A stretch of DNA of 64,000 bases. Source: Terebella lapidaria (lineage: Eukaryota > Annelida > Polychaeta > Terebellida > Terebellidae). Positions 36,501 to 47,496 of the stretch are shown one piece after another. Each line of letters begins with the position of its first letter. The stretch's first letter is position 1. The notes under the pieces were generated by a model. That model was not told where the DNA came from. It saw only the letters and a program-made list of their open reading frames with translations, and did no database searches. The translations under genes were made by a program, and so were the position numbers. The stretch is taken from positions 59,315,977 to 59,379,976 of the forward strand of contig OX424555.1 of assembly GCA_949152475.1 (NCBI GenBank). Reading direction: 5' to 3'.

Positions 36501-38102
36501 GCCCGCCAAGGAGAGGAGGTAAAGACACTTGTTTCTCGCTGGAACCTCCTGGCGCTACAAGACAGAGTGCTGGTTCGACATATAAAACCCGACCCTGCTG
36601 GACGGCCCGTGGTGCAAACCGTGCTCCCCGTAGCACTCAGGACACAAGTTCTGCACCAACTACACGACCTCAAGATTGTCGGACACCTCGGCATACAGCG
36701 TACCATCGAGAGAGTCAGGCGCCGATTTTACTGGCCCGGCTTGGCGCTGGACGTCGCCCGCTGGTGTGCCCGCTGCCCGCAATGTGTGACCCGTAAGGGT
36801 AAACCGGCCCCAAAAAGATCGCCCCTGACACAGCTACCGACAGGAGCGCCGTTCGACAGAATAGCGATGGACATCCTCGACACCCACAAGGTCACGGGAA
36901 GAGGCTATCGGTATGTACTAGTCGTGTCGGACTACTTTACGAAGTACACTGACGCTTTTCCGCTACGGCGACATACGGCCAAAAATGTTGCCGACACCCT
37001 GGTGAATCGGTGGATAGTCTACCACGGTGTCCCCAAAGCGGTCCATAGCGATCAAGGTACTGAGTTCGAGTCGTCCCTGTTCCGGCATGTTGTGCGTCTA
37101 CTGGGCGCTAAGAAGATTCGTACGACCCCATACCGACCCCAGAGCGACGGCCAGGTTGAGCGATTCAACAGGACATTGCTCAACATGCTGAGTGCGTTCG
37201 TCAGCGATCGTGCAAGCGATTGGGACTTGCACTTGCCATATGTGTTAATGGCCTATCGAACCTCAGTACACTCGTCCACGGGATGCACCCCGCATCTGAT
37301 GGTGTATGGACATGAGTGTAACTTGCCAGTCGACCTCATGTTTCCGACCTACGACCCTGAGCCTCTACCTCCGTGTGGTCCGGAGTATGTGGAGTATTTG
37401 CGGCAAGCCATCAGAACGGCCCACGGTTTCGCACAAGACCATCTCGAGAAAGCGGCAATTCGGCAAAAGAGGGGTTATGACGCCCACGCGAAACCACGAC
37501 CCCAGTTTCAACCAGGCGAACTGGTCCGGTATTATTATCTGCCACTCACGCAGAATAATAAGTTCGCTCGGCCCTGGACTGGTCCCTGGAGGATCATCGA
37601 CCGTGTAACCGAGGTTGATTACCGAATCGCCCTGGTTTCCAACCCTCGGAACACTCGTGTTGTTCATCTGGATGTGCTCAAGCCATACGAAGGTGACAAC
37701 CAAGCGGCCCACATCTACTCCGACCCTGTACGACCCACGTCGTCGTCAAGCAAGTCCGACCCAGAACAGTCACCCGACCCCATGGGACTTCTCAAGGAGT
37801 TCTATTACCCCTGGGAGGTAACAGTCCAAGATCGGCATACCGATTCAGACCAAACAGCTGAGTCTGATTCGCCCACGACCCAGAATCGCCAATCGCGATC
37901 TCCGACCTCATCCGGCTCAAGTCGACATCGGCAACGGAAAAGATCACACAGATCAAGTTCCGACACTCCAAAACCGGCACGCAAGACACGCAGGCAAAAG
38001 CCTGTGGTATCTTCCGACCCCGAGACAAGCGAGGCTACGCCCCCGCCTGCACGACCACGTCGACCCAGACGCAATGCACGCAGACCGGCCCGATATAGAT
38101 AA
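33573..38102 (+). pseudogene. pol region of copy B (protease, RT, RNase H, integrase)
   Basis: In order: aspartic protease (VLDSGAQISLL, about 34068-34100), RT (VDYRLLNDVTRKDSYPLPN at about 35067, YLDD at about 35360), RNase H (FILDTDASGFAVGGALSQ at about 35800, TDHSSLRWL at about 36010), integrase H2C2 finger (about 36650-36790), the integrase core with its two Asp and a Glu (about 36860-37190) and a C-terminal GPWRI module near 37580. The tail is Arg/Ser/Pro-rich. The domain order, with integrase after RNase H, is Ty3/Gypsy. About one break is present. Confidence 0.93.
33711..33828 (+). repeat. Three 54-bp-spaced copies of the polypurine 10-mer
   Basis: GAAGGGGTGT occurs at 33711-33720, 33765-33774 and 33819-33828, in the same reading frame (Glu-Gly-Val), between gag and protease. 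It is identical to the polypurine tract at 42851-42860. The same triple is present in copy C (53217, 53271 and 53325, complement) and copy A (21047, 21101 and 21155, complement), with the same 54-bp spacing. Confidence 0.9.
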
Positions 38103-39546
38103 CCCCGGCCTTGTTATCTGATTGATATCATTGATGATGAATTATGCATGTCTAATGGACTATGATATCATGTCTTTCCCAATAATAATATATTATATTA
38201 CAATAACAATATATGCATTTAACATGTACAAGATGTCAGTGAGGCGAATTCGATATATACACACTAGATATGATATTATAATTATGATGCTGGTGAAAAA
38301 TTGGTTGCATTATGATATGTGTTTCGACCCCGTATAACATGTACCATTGATCAAGGCGTATGTTACGCAATGACTAAGATTATCATGTAAAGCTTCAATC
38401 CATGTGCCAGCCGAAGAGGATAATAACCAGTCACACCGTGAGTAAGGCCACTTAGTTGTCGAAGAGGTGATAGTGTGATTCGTTCTGGAGTATGCGTCGA
38501 CAGAGCCTCTACTCACTCCATGTAATATTCGGAGGAACGGCCCAGTGGTACGTGAACCAGTCACTACATAGCTATCATGCCAAGATGCGGCCTGTCATCA
38601 AATCCATCACCCAAAATATTCAAAGCGCCGCGGTGTGACCGACCCAGTTCATTGCAATTTCGACCCCTACAATATTAGCGGCCCCGTCGTCCTGTGAACT
38701 GGCTGAAAATGAATGGAACGATGTCCGCCCCTGTGAGTGATTGATATTCATATCTCAGCCTTTAATAACTGTGTGTCGTCTGTGAAACAGCAACTCGACC
38801 CCGTAGTTTATTGTGCGCTAACTTGTGGGAGAAGGAATGATGGACTGATGAGTTCACAAGGCACGCACGAGCGCTAATAAACATTTTAGCTGTTTACAGC
38901 ACCTACATGAAGTCGCCCTAATATTACAATAGTGAGTCGTCGGGCAAAAAGAGCCCAGTAATCTGAACAGTCGACTAGTATAAAAAGACAATGATTCGGC
39001 ACGAGTTATCCAGGGGACGGCAGATGGACATACGGAAATCTGGACAGTGTGAGGACACCCCTACTGTCGTAATGAACTGACCCAAGAGGTCAGAGAAGGA
39101 TCGCCCCGCGTTTCCTTGACGACGGCCCCGCCTTGCTGTGTGTACGCTTGGAACAATGATACATAGCGTAAAGACGTTTTCTATACATATAGAGAGCGCC
39201 CCCCGGCCCAGTTCTAAGAATCGAGATGCTGTCAGCATCTTTGTGTACGGCATTGAAGATTAGCGGCAATCAGGTCACTTGTGCCTGAGACTTTGAAGGA
39301 GGAAGACGGACTTGAAGTTTCGGCTATTGTGATACAGACAATTGTTCTAAAAACTGTGCTAATCGAACAATACTTATCGGCCTATAAACTGTGATATTAT
39401 TGAAATCCTGGTCACAAGACTTTGGAGTTAATTCGGCTTGGATTATCGGCATTTGAACTAGGCTGGTTTTGAAGAAATCCAGACTTTGTTACAACCAGCC
39501 TAGTCAGTACTTGGGAAGTACTTCGGCTTGATTTCGGCCCGTCAGC
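38103..39546 (+). other. Non-coding spacer between pol and ORF3, copy B
   Basis: About 1.44 kb. The first ~200 bp is AT-rich and includes a 71-codon frame (38122-38337) with a hydrophobic Ile/Tyr-rich segment. No ATG opens it, so it is only a weak candidate. The remainder has no gene. Nine CGACCC/CGGCCC words occur on the sense strand. The same spacer is present in copies A and C, so it belongs to the element; it may hold a splice acceptor or promoter for ORF3. Confidence 0.75.
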
Positions 39547-42345
39547 ATGGCTGACAAACCCGGAGACGACCGGGAAAATGGCGACCCAGGTGACAATCGG
39601 CCCCGCACAGTTAAGTTGGACGGCGATAACATCACTGTCCAAGTAATCGACACCGGGGATGAATCAGATCATCCCATAATCGTCCCCGACAACGAAGTTT
39701 CGTCCGGCCCCGACTCGCAGCCTGAGCAGCGCGATCCAGTCACGCTCAGTGACACGGCAAGTGGATCGGAAAAGGGAGCGCGACCCAAAACGGCCCGGAA
39801 CAAGCTGGCGCAACGAGGAGAGCGCCACACACCGAGCCCGACTCCGGACGACATCTTCAATATCGACCCCGAACGCTTCCGCCGACTCGAGGAGGGCGGA
39901 AGTATCGTCCAGCGTGCAATCGAAGCACGACAAGCGGCCCAAGAAGCTCAACGAGTCGCCACCGCGAGCCGCCAACCCGACCCAGCAAATCAAGTGATCG
40001 CCCCGATCGCTCCGGCCCCGACTTCACCCGCTTCCGGTTCAGCGGTAGCACGACCTGCGGCCTCCCGTTCTCCAAACAAGAGAACTTATACTTCTTTCAA
40101 GAAGAAGCATGGAGCGGGAGCCCGATCGACCTCCAGCAGTTCGTCACGCTCCAGCGGCGGATCTGCTATTACGGCCCCGACCTCGACTTTCCGCCGGCAA
40201 GTGGCGGAATTAATGGAATTGGTGCCACCTCCCGTGACACCCTACGGAACTCGGCCCATAGACTGGAACAAGGTTCCACTCAGTAAGCGAAATCGAAGCG
40301 CTGGATACGGCCACATCCATAACTTCGATGAGCAGTCGACCCTGTCGGAGGGGAACCTCCTCACATTGGCCCCGCTGCAGCGTGGGGACGGTCGATTCGA
40401 GTGCCCCTTCTGCATCGGCGAAGAGGAAGGAGCAGGAGAGCGACAGTGGTCCTCCGTGCCACGACGCGGACCTTTTCGGACGGCCCAGAGTCTTGATGCG
40501 CACGTGCTAGCGTATCATTTTCCATTCCTGCGCTACTTCGTGTGTCCGGCCCGCGACGGCTTCCGGACATTGGCCCAGGAGGAGATGTTCCGGCATCTGT
40601 CTCAAGCGACCCCGCAACACGTGACGTCGTTCCCCTTCTACCAGGAGGGACGACTATCGGCATCCGGCCCCATGCTCGTCAGGTTCGCGCTACGCTGCAG
40701 AGTCGACATGCAGCCGAACCCGAATTATCGACCCCCAAGAGTTCCGGCCAACATCCCGATCTTCAGGAGGGATGTCAACACCGTCCTGACGTTCGGCATC
40801 TGGCACATGGCGCCAGAGCTCTTCGAGCAGTATCCGCCCAACTCGGCCCCGGAAGTGCAACAGGTACTCCGTCGACTGGAGTACAATCGTGCTTCGACCC
40901 CGGCAGACGAGATTCGGCTTACCCGCATGGTCAGTGACATCGAGACCATGAACACGCGGGTTCGAATTCGACGACCCAGTACGATTTTCTTCGTCCGGCC
41001 CATAAACTACCAGACGACATCGGTGAGCACGGCGGAGGAGGTCCCGACAACGACCACCGGTGTTTCGGCCTCGGCAGTCGTCACGACGGCTTCGTTCGCG
41101 ACAGTGGTGTCGCCAGCGACAACTCGACCGGTCACCACAGTGACATCTTCGACCCCGTCTAGAGCTCGGCCGTCGGATATCATACCCCGGCGGATGGTTG
41201 TGGAACGACCCACGGCCTCTAACGTCACGGACTACCGAGTCCGTGAGGGATTGGTCCCTCCACCTGAGGAGTATCCGCCACTCCCAAGTCGACCCCTGAA
41301 TACCACACCGGTATCGTCATCAACCGGCAAGGAGACTCCCGAGCCGAAGAGTCCAGTTGAGGATCGGCCACCTCCACTCAGAGAGATTGCACCCGGATCT
41401 CCTGTACGTGCGACCCCGACACCGTTTTCGACCCCGGAATCTTCACCGGAGCCTTCGCGACGGATGGTGGAACCTGTCCCGCTCCCACCGTACCTCACGG
41501 AGGAAGTGGAGCCTCTGCGCTCCGTCCCGACACGCGGCACCGATAGAGACCGGCCCCGACTCCAAGTGGACGACCCGGAGCAGCTTGAGTCGCTCCACAG
41601 AGACCTCGACGAGCGTCTACCGCTTCATGGGTCCGGTGAATTTGCGGCCGATTTCCAGTTCCTGCGGCAACACGGCAGACGTCTGGCGACCCGCTCGCTT
41701 CCCGGCCTGCAGGCGCTACCCGGCCAGAACCCCGACCTCACAGACTTTTTGCGGGATGAGGACGCCCAGCGGCTCCCGAACTACCTCGGATTTCACGAGG
41801 ACTTTTGGACGGCTCGTCTCGAACAGGCCGCCCACAACGCCGACCCCTTGCTCCTGCCGTCAGAACCGGAGGAGCACCTTCCGACCCTGTCACTCACCCG
41901 CGCTGACGATTTAGCGCACCAGTACTTGCGACTAATTCGTCGGGAGTACCTGTCGGCCCTGGATCACCACATCAGGCAGGCAGAATATAACGGCCTGTCT
42001 GTCGGCTTTGGGATGGGTGCTCTGCACGAGCGCCACCAGCCCACGTTCCCGGACGCCCTGTCCGAAGAGAATCTACGGCTTCGAGTCCGTGTGACTCAGT
42101 TGGAGGACCAAGTCGCCCACCAACAACAGGAAATCACTCGGCTTCGAGCGACTTCGACCCCGACGCCATCGGAGGCACAAGCTCCGTCGACCCCGACTAC
42201 ACCGACCATCCCGGGGGAGTTGTTGGCCACAATTGTGTCCATCTTGCCAAGACTTCCCCCGGACGAGCAGCTACAGCTCATGCGGCAGGCGTCGCCAGCG
42301 GCCCCGCCTCCTCCCGCCAGCAGGCGTGAACGGGAGGACAAGTGA
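39547..42345 (+). CDS. ORF3 of copy B: long non-envelope third frame (932 codons)
   Basis: I do not recognise the family. Residues 1 to about 110 are acidic and polar (MADKPGDDRENGDPGDNRPR). About 110-150 is helical and Ala/Arg/Gln-rich. About 160-210 is Ser/Arg/Pro-rich with a basic KKKHG patch. A Cys/His cluster lies at about 285-358 (CPFC, then HVLAYH, YFVCP and HLSQATPQH), like a degenerate double C2H2 finger. About 390-480 is well conserved (NPNYRPPRVPANIPIF, WHMAPELF). About 490-690 is Thr/Ser/Pro-rich. About 700-830 is conserved (LHRDLDERLPLHGSGEF, NGLSVGFGMGALHERH). About 837-868 is a predicted coiled coil. There is no signal peptide, membrane helix or Env-like motif. It lies in the same strand as pol and is kept in all three copies, suggesting a real element function, perhaps a DNA- or Gag-binding accessory protein (inference). 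Confidence 0.85.
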   Translation: MADKPGDDRENGDPGDNRPRTVKLDGDNITVQVIDTGDESDHPIIVPDNEVSSGPDSQPEQRDPVTLSDTASGSEKGARPKTARNKLAQRGERHTPSPTPDDIFNIDPERFRRLEEGGSIVQRAIEARQAAQEAQRVATASRQPDPANQVIAPIAPAPTSPASGSAVARPAASRSPNKRTYTSFKKKHGAGARSTSSSSSRSSGGSAITAPTSTFRRQVAELMELVPPPVTPYGTRPIDWNKVPLSKRNRSAGYGHIHNFDEQSTLSEGNLLTLAPLQRGDGRFECPFCIGEEEGAGERQWSSVPRRGPFRTAQSLDAHVLAYHFPFLRYFVCPARDGFRTLAQEEMFRHLSQATPQHVTSFPFYQEGRLSASGPMLVRFALRCRVDMQPNPNYRPPRVPANIPIFRRDVNTVLTFGIWHMAPELFEQYPPNSAPEVQQVLRRLEYNRASTPADEIRLTRMVSDIETMNTRVRIRRPSTIFFVRPINYQTTSVSTAEEVPTTTTGVSASAVVTTASFATVVSPATTRPVTTVTSSTPSRARPSDIIPRRMVVERPTASNVTDYRVREGLVPPPEEYPPLPSRPLNTTPVSSSTGKETPEPKSPVEDRPPPLREIAPGSPVRATPTPFSTPESSPEPSRRMVEPVPLPPYLTEEVEPLRSVPTRGTDRDRPRLQVDDPEQLESLHRDLDERLPLHGSGEFAADFQFLRQHGRRLATRSLPGLQALPGQNPDLTDFLRDEDAQRLPNYLGFHEDFWTARLEQAAHNADPLLLPSEPEEHLPTLSLTRADDLAHQYLRLIRREYLSALDHHIRQAEYNGLSVGFGMGALHERHQPTFPDALSEENLRLRVRVTQLEDQVAHQQQEITRLRATSTPTPSEAQAPSTPTTPTIPGELLATIVSILPRLPPDEQLQLMRQASPAAPPPPASRREREDK

Positions 42346-42850
42346 AATTCGTCCCTGAACTGTTCGGCCCCTTGAACGCGGCCCCCACCGAGTGACCAAA
42401 CAATTCTGGTCACGGCACATATATATTGTAAATAGTTGTACATATACATTTAATATCCTAGTCATGGCTTTTTGTTTTTATACATGTAATTTAGTTAAAT
42501 TTAATCTACATTTTATTTCAGTTTAATAGACTCTTAAAGTTATAGTTCCGTTTCGCTTTGAAACGTCGAGGAGTTTTGTTTATCATTCCATCTTTAACAT
42601 TCCATTTCTCATCAGTCATTGTTATGAATGTATTTGTATATGTATCATCGTAGAGACTGCTGACGGACTGACTGCTGACGTTTATTTTGACAGTTAGGAA
42701 TTTTTATTGTATGAAGTGTTTTCGCATTTCGCGCGGCGTGTGTGTGTGAGTGTTTTTGGGTTTGACCTTTAGGACTCTTTAGCTTCTTATTGTTTAGTTT
42801 TTGGCGACGGTAGGGTCCGGGGAGGGTAATCCCGAGGGCGTAGGATTAAT
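42346..42850 (+). other. 3' untranslated tail of copy B
   Basis: About 500 bp between ORF3 and the polypurine tract. It is AT-rich, with no gene, and is matched in copies A and C. Confidence 0.7.
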
Positions 42851-42862
42851 GAAGGGGTGTTA
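42851..42862 (+). other. Polypurine tract of copy B
   Basis: GAAGGGGTGTTA directly precedes the 3' LTR (which starts at 42863), the expected place for plus-strand priming. The same 10-mer is found beside the 3' LTR in copy C (44176-44185, complement) and copy A (12619-12628, complement). Confidence 0.8.
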
Positions 42863-43614
42863 TGTAGTAATTTTAGCGACTGTTACTCCCGTCCCTCCCG
42901 CGCACTACACATTTCCACAACAAACATTCATCCTACATGACTTACATACAGGACAAGTACACACTATACGATCACAAGCATAAACTCCATGTAGTCATGG
43001 TTACATACACAGGTCAAACCACGCACCTGCGGCCCCGCTAGCTCAGTACACTCGGCCCCGTTTACTCGACCTTGACCTTCACATGCACTGACTTCTAAAC
43101 ATAGAACTTGACACACATACTCCATACATCACGTGCACACATACAGGCATTCCAAGTATTGACACGAGCCGGGGAAACCCACTTCCCCGGTGACATCAGC
43201 GCATTGCACCACACATTCAACCTATCACAACACCGCTTACACTTGGCGGGAAATTACACAGCACATGGTCCCTCGGCCCCGGTCCACTGCGCAGAAGAGT
43301 AGTGAAAATCCCAGTGACAGGACGTATATACAAAAGCTCCTGTGAGACTGTCGATATTAATATACGAACTGAATTCAAGTGATATATAATCTATCGGATA
43401 TATGTGCAAGTTGTATAAAGGACTATACTAGGAATATAGAAATATAGACTGGGATATCACCCGACGTAGGTGAGAGTGCGACCCTGGTTGTGAGTGATTG
43501 ATCATCAGTCTTTATCACCACAATAAACAGTTAAATCGAAACTGCCGGCTTATTGAATCACACGACGACCCAGTTAAACCGGCTTAATATCGGCCGTGAA
43601 CGATATTCTTCACA
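42863..43614 (+). repeat. 3' LTR of copy B (752 bp)
   Basis: Same length and ends as the 5' LTR at 30178-30929, with about one base difference noticed. It is followed by TTTG, the target duplication. Confidence 0.95.
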
Positions 43615-44173
43615 TTTGTATATCTTGCACATATATCCAATGGTTTATATATCACTAGTATTCAGTTCATATATCAATATCGACAGTCTTTACAGGAGCT
43701 TTAGTTTATACGTCCTGTCACTGGGATTTCCACTACTCTTCTGCACAGAAGACTGGGGCCGAGGGACCATGAGGCTGTGTAATTTCCCGCCAAGTGTAAG
43801 CGGTGTTGTGATAGGTTGAATGTGTGGTGCAATGCGCTGATGTCACCGGGAAAGTGGGTTTCCCCGGCTCGTGTCAATACTTGTAATGCCTGTATCTGTG
43901 CACGTGATGTATGGAGTATGTGTGTCAAGTTCTATGTTTAGAAGTCAGTGCATGTGAAGGTCAAGGTCGAGTAAACGGGGCCGAGTGTACTGAGCTAGCG
44001 GGGCCGCAGGTGCGTGGTTTGACCTGTGTATGTAACCATGACTACATGGAGTTTATGCTTGTGATCGTATAGTGTGTACTTGTCCTGTATGTAAGTCATG
44101 TAGAATGAATGTTTGTTGTGGAAATGTGTAGTGCGCGGGAGGGACGGGAGTAACAGTCGCTAAAATTACTACA
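43615..44173 (-). repeat. 3' LTR of copy C, proximal part
   Basis: Begins with TTTG, the second copy of the duplication made by B, and runs to ATTACTACA at 44173. It appears identical to the matching part of the 5' LTR (ending at 55678). Confidence 0.93.
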
Positions 44174-44698
44174 TAACACCCCTTCATTAATCCTACGCCC
44201 TCGGGATTACCCTCCCCGGACCCTACCGTCGCCAAAAACTTAAACAATAAAAGAGCTAAGAAGTCCTAAAGGTCAAACCCAAAAACACTCACACACACGC
44301 GCCGCGCGAAATGAGAAAACACTTCATACAATAAAAATTCCTAACCGTCAAAATAAACGTCAGCAGTCAGTCCGTCAGCCGTCTCTACAATGATACATAT
44401 ACAAATACATTCATAACAATGACTGATGAAGAATGGAATGTAAGATATGGAATGATAAACAAAACTCCTCGACGTTTCAAAGCGAAACGGAACTGAAACT
44501 TTAAGAGTCTATTAAACTGAAATAAAATGAAGATTAAACTTAACTAAATCACATGTATAAAAACGAAATGCCATGACTAGGATATTAAATGTATATGTAC
44601 AGCTATTCACAACATAGAAATTTACCGTGACCAGGATTTGTTTGGTCATTACCGGTCGGGGCCGCGTTCAAGGGGCCGAACAGTTCAGGGACGAAATT

Positions 44699-47496
44699 TC
44701 ACTTGCCCTCCCGTTCGCGCCTGCTGGCGGGAGGAGGCGGGGCCACTGGCGATGCCTGCCGCATCAGCTGTAGCTGTTCGTCCGGGGGCAGTCTGGGCAG
44801 GATGGACACGATCGTGGCCAACAACTCCCCCGGGATGGTCGGTGTGGTCGGGGTCGACGGAGCTTGTGCCTCCGATGGCGTCGGGGTCGAAGTCGCTCGA
44901 AGCCGAGTGATTTCCTGTTGTTGGTGGGCGACTTGATCCTCCAACTGAGTCACACGGACTCGAAGCCGTAAATTCTCTTCGGACAGGGCGTCCGGGAACG
45001 TGGGCTGGTGGCGCTCATGCAGAGCCCCCATCCCAAAGCCGACAGACAGGCCGTTGTACTCTGCCTGCCTGATGTGGTGATCCAGGGCCGACAGGTACTC
45101 CCGACGAATTAGTCGCAAGTACTGGTGCGCTAAATCATCAGCGCGGGCGAGTGACAGGGTCGGAAGGTGCTCCTCCGGTTCTGACGGCAGGAGCAAGGGG
45201 TCGGCGTTATGGGCGGCCTGTTCGAGACGAGCCGTCCAAAAGTCCTCGTGAAACCCGAGGTAGTTCGGGAGCCGCTGGGCGTCCTCATCTCGCAGGAAGT
45301 CCGTGAGGTCGGGGTTCTGGCCGGGTAGCGCCTGCAGGCCGGGAAGCGAACGAGTCGCCAGACGTCTGCCGTGTTGCCGCAGAAACTGAAAGTCGGCCGC
45401 GAACTCGCCGGACCCATGAAAGGGTAGACGCTCGTCGAGGTCCCTGTGGAGCGACTCAAGCTGCTCCGGGTCGTCCACTTGGAGTCGGGGCCGGTCTCTA
45501 TCGGTGCCGCGTGTCGGGACGGAGCACAGAGGTTCCACTTCCTCCGTGAGGTACGGCGGGAGCGGGACGGGTTCCACCATCCGCCGTGAAGGCTCTGGTG
45601 AGGATTCCGGGGTCGAGAACTGTGTCGGGGTCGCACGTGCAGGAGATCCGGGTGCAATCTCCCTGAGTGGAGGCGGCCGATCCTCAGCTGGACTCTTCGG
45701 CTCGGGAGTCTCCTTGCCGGTTGATGACGATACCGGTGTGGTATTCAGGGGTCGACTTGGGAGTGGCGGATACTCTTCAGGTGGAGGGACCAATCCCTCA
45801 CGGACTCGGTAGTCCGTGACGTTAGAGGCCGTGGGTCGTTCCACAACCATCCGCCGGGGTATAATATCCGACGGCCGAGCTCTAGACGGGGTCGAAGATG
45901 TCACTGTGGTGACCGGTCGAGTTGTCGCTGGCGACGCCACTGTCGCGAACGAAGCCGTCGTGACGACTGCCGAGGCCGAAACACCGGTGGTCGTTGTCGG
46001 GACCTCCTCCGCCGTGCTCACCGATGTTGTCTGGTAATTTATGGGCCGAACGAAGAAGATCGTACTGGGTCGTCGAATTCGAACCCGCGTGTTCATGGTC
46101 TCGATGTCACTGACCATGCGGGTAAGCCGAATCTCGTCTGCCGGGGTCGAAGCACGATTGTACTCTAGTCGACGGAGTACCTGTTGCACTTCTGGGGCCG
46201 AGTTGGGCGGATACTGCTCAAAGAGCTCTGGCGCCATGTGCCAGATGCCGAACGTCAGGACGGTGTTGACATCCCTCCTGAAGATCGGGATGTTGGCCGG
46301 AACTCTTGGGGGTCGATAATTCGGGTTCGGCTGCATGTCGACTCTGCAGCGTAGCGCGAACCTGACGAGCATGGGGCCGGATGCCGATAGTCGTCCCTCC
46401 TGATAGAACGGGAACGACGTCACGTGTTGCGGGGTCGCTTGGGACAGATGCCGGAACATCTCCTCCTGGGCCAATGTCCGGAAGTTGTCGCGGGCCGGGC
46501 ACACGAAGTAGCGCAGGAACGGAAAATGGTACGCTAGTACGTGCGCGTCGAGACTCTGGGCCATCCGGAAAGGTCCGCGTCGTGGCACGGAGGACCACTG
46601 TCGCTCTCCTGCTCCTTCCTCTTCGCCGATGCAGAAGGGGCACTCGTAGCGACCGTCTCCACGCTGTAGCGGAGCCAACGTGAGAAAGTTTCCCTCCGAC
46701 AGGGTCGACTGCTCATCGAAATTGTGGATATGGCCGTATCCAGCACTTCGATTTCGCTTGCTGAGTGGAACTTTGTTCCAGTCTATGGGCCGAGTTCCGT
46801 AGGGTGTCACGGGAGGTGGCACCAGTTCCATCAATTCCGCCACTTGCCGACGGAAAGTCGAGGTCGGGCCGTAATAGCAGATCCGCCACTAGAGCGCGAC
46901 GAACTGCTGGAGGTCGATCGGACTCCCGCTCCATGTTTCTTCTTGAAAGAAGTATAAGTTCTCTTGTTTGGAGAACGGGAGGCCGCAGGTCGTGCTACCG
47001 CTGAACCGGAAGCGGGTGAAGTCGGGGCCGGAGCGATCGGGGCGATCACCTGATTTGTTGGGTCGGGTTGGCGGCTCGCTGTGGCGACTCGTTGAGCCTC
47101 TTGGGCCGCTTGTCGTGCTTCAATCGCACGCTGGACGATACTTCCGCCCTCCTCGAGTCGGCGGAAGCGTTCGGGGTCGATGTTGAAGATATCGTCCGGA
47201 GTCGGGCTCGGTGTATGGCGCTCTCCTCGTTGCGCCAGCTTGTTCCGGGCCGTTTTGGGTCGCGCTCCCTTCTCCGATCCACTTGCCGTGTCACTGAGCG
47301 TGACTGGATCGCGCTGCTCAGGCTGCGAGTCGGGGCCGGACGAAACTTCATTGTCGGGGACGATTATGGGATGATCCGATTCATCCCCGGTGTCGACTAC
47401 TTGGACGGTGATGTTATCGCCGTCCAACTTGACTGTGCGGGGCCGATTATCACCTGGGTCGCCATTTTCCCGGTCGTCTCCGGGTTTGTCAGCCAT
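44699..47496 (-). pseudogene. ORF3 region of copy C
   Basis: Nearly identical to ORF3 of copy B at protein level, with the same Cys/His cluster, conserved blocks and C-terminal coiled coil. It carries about one break. It adds no new feature beyond confirming the gene's place downstream of pol. Confidence 0.88.

Larger units (their letters stand above)
30178..43614 (+). mobile_element. Ty3/Gypsy copy B, youngest, nearly whole, inside the LTR of copy C
   Basis: A complete 13,437-bp element: two 752-bp LTRs differing by about one base by eye, a primer-binding-like site, gag, pol, spacer, ORF3, polypurine tract, and a 4-bp target duplication TTTG at 30174-30177 and 43615-43618. It lies in opposite orientation inside the 3' LTR of copy C, so it is younger than C. 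Gag and ORF3 look whole and pol carries about one break. Confidence 0.95.

Noticed and set aside
39547-42345. Third ORF as a retroviral-type envelope
   Set aside because: No signal peptide, hydrophobic fusion or membrane segment, or cleavage-like basic site in an ectodomain context. The protein is polar with a Cys/His cluster and coiled coil.
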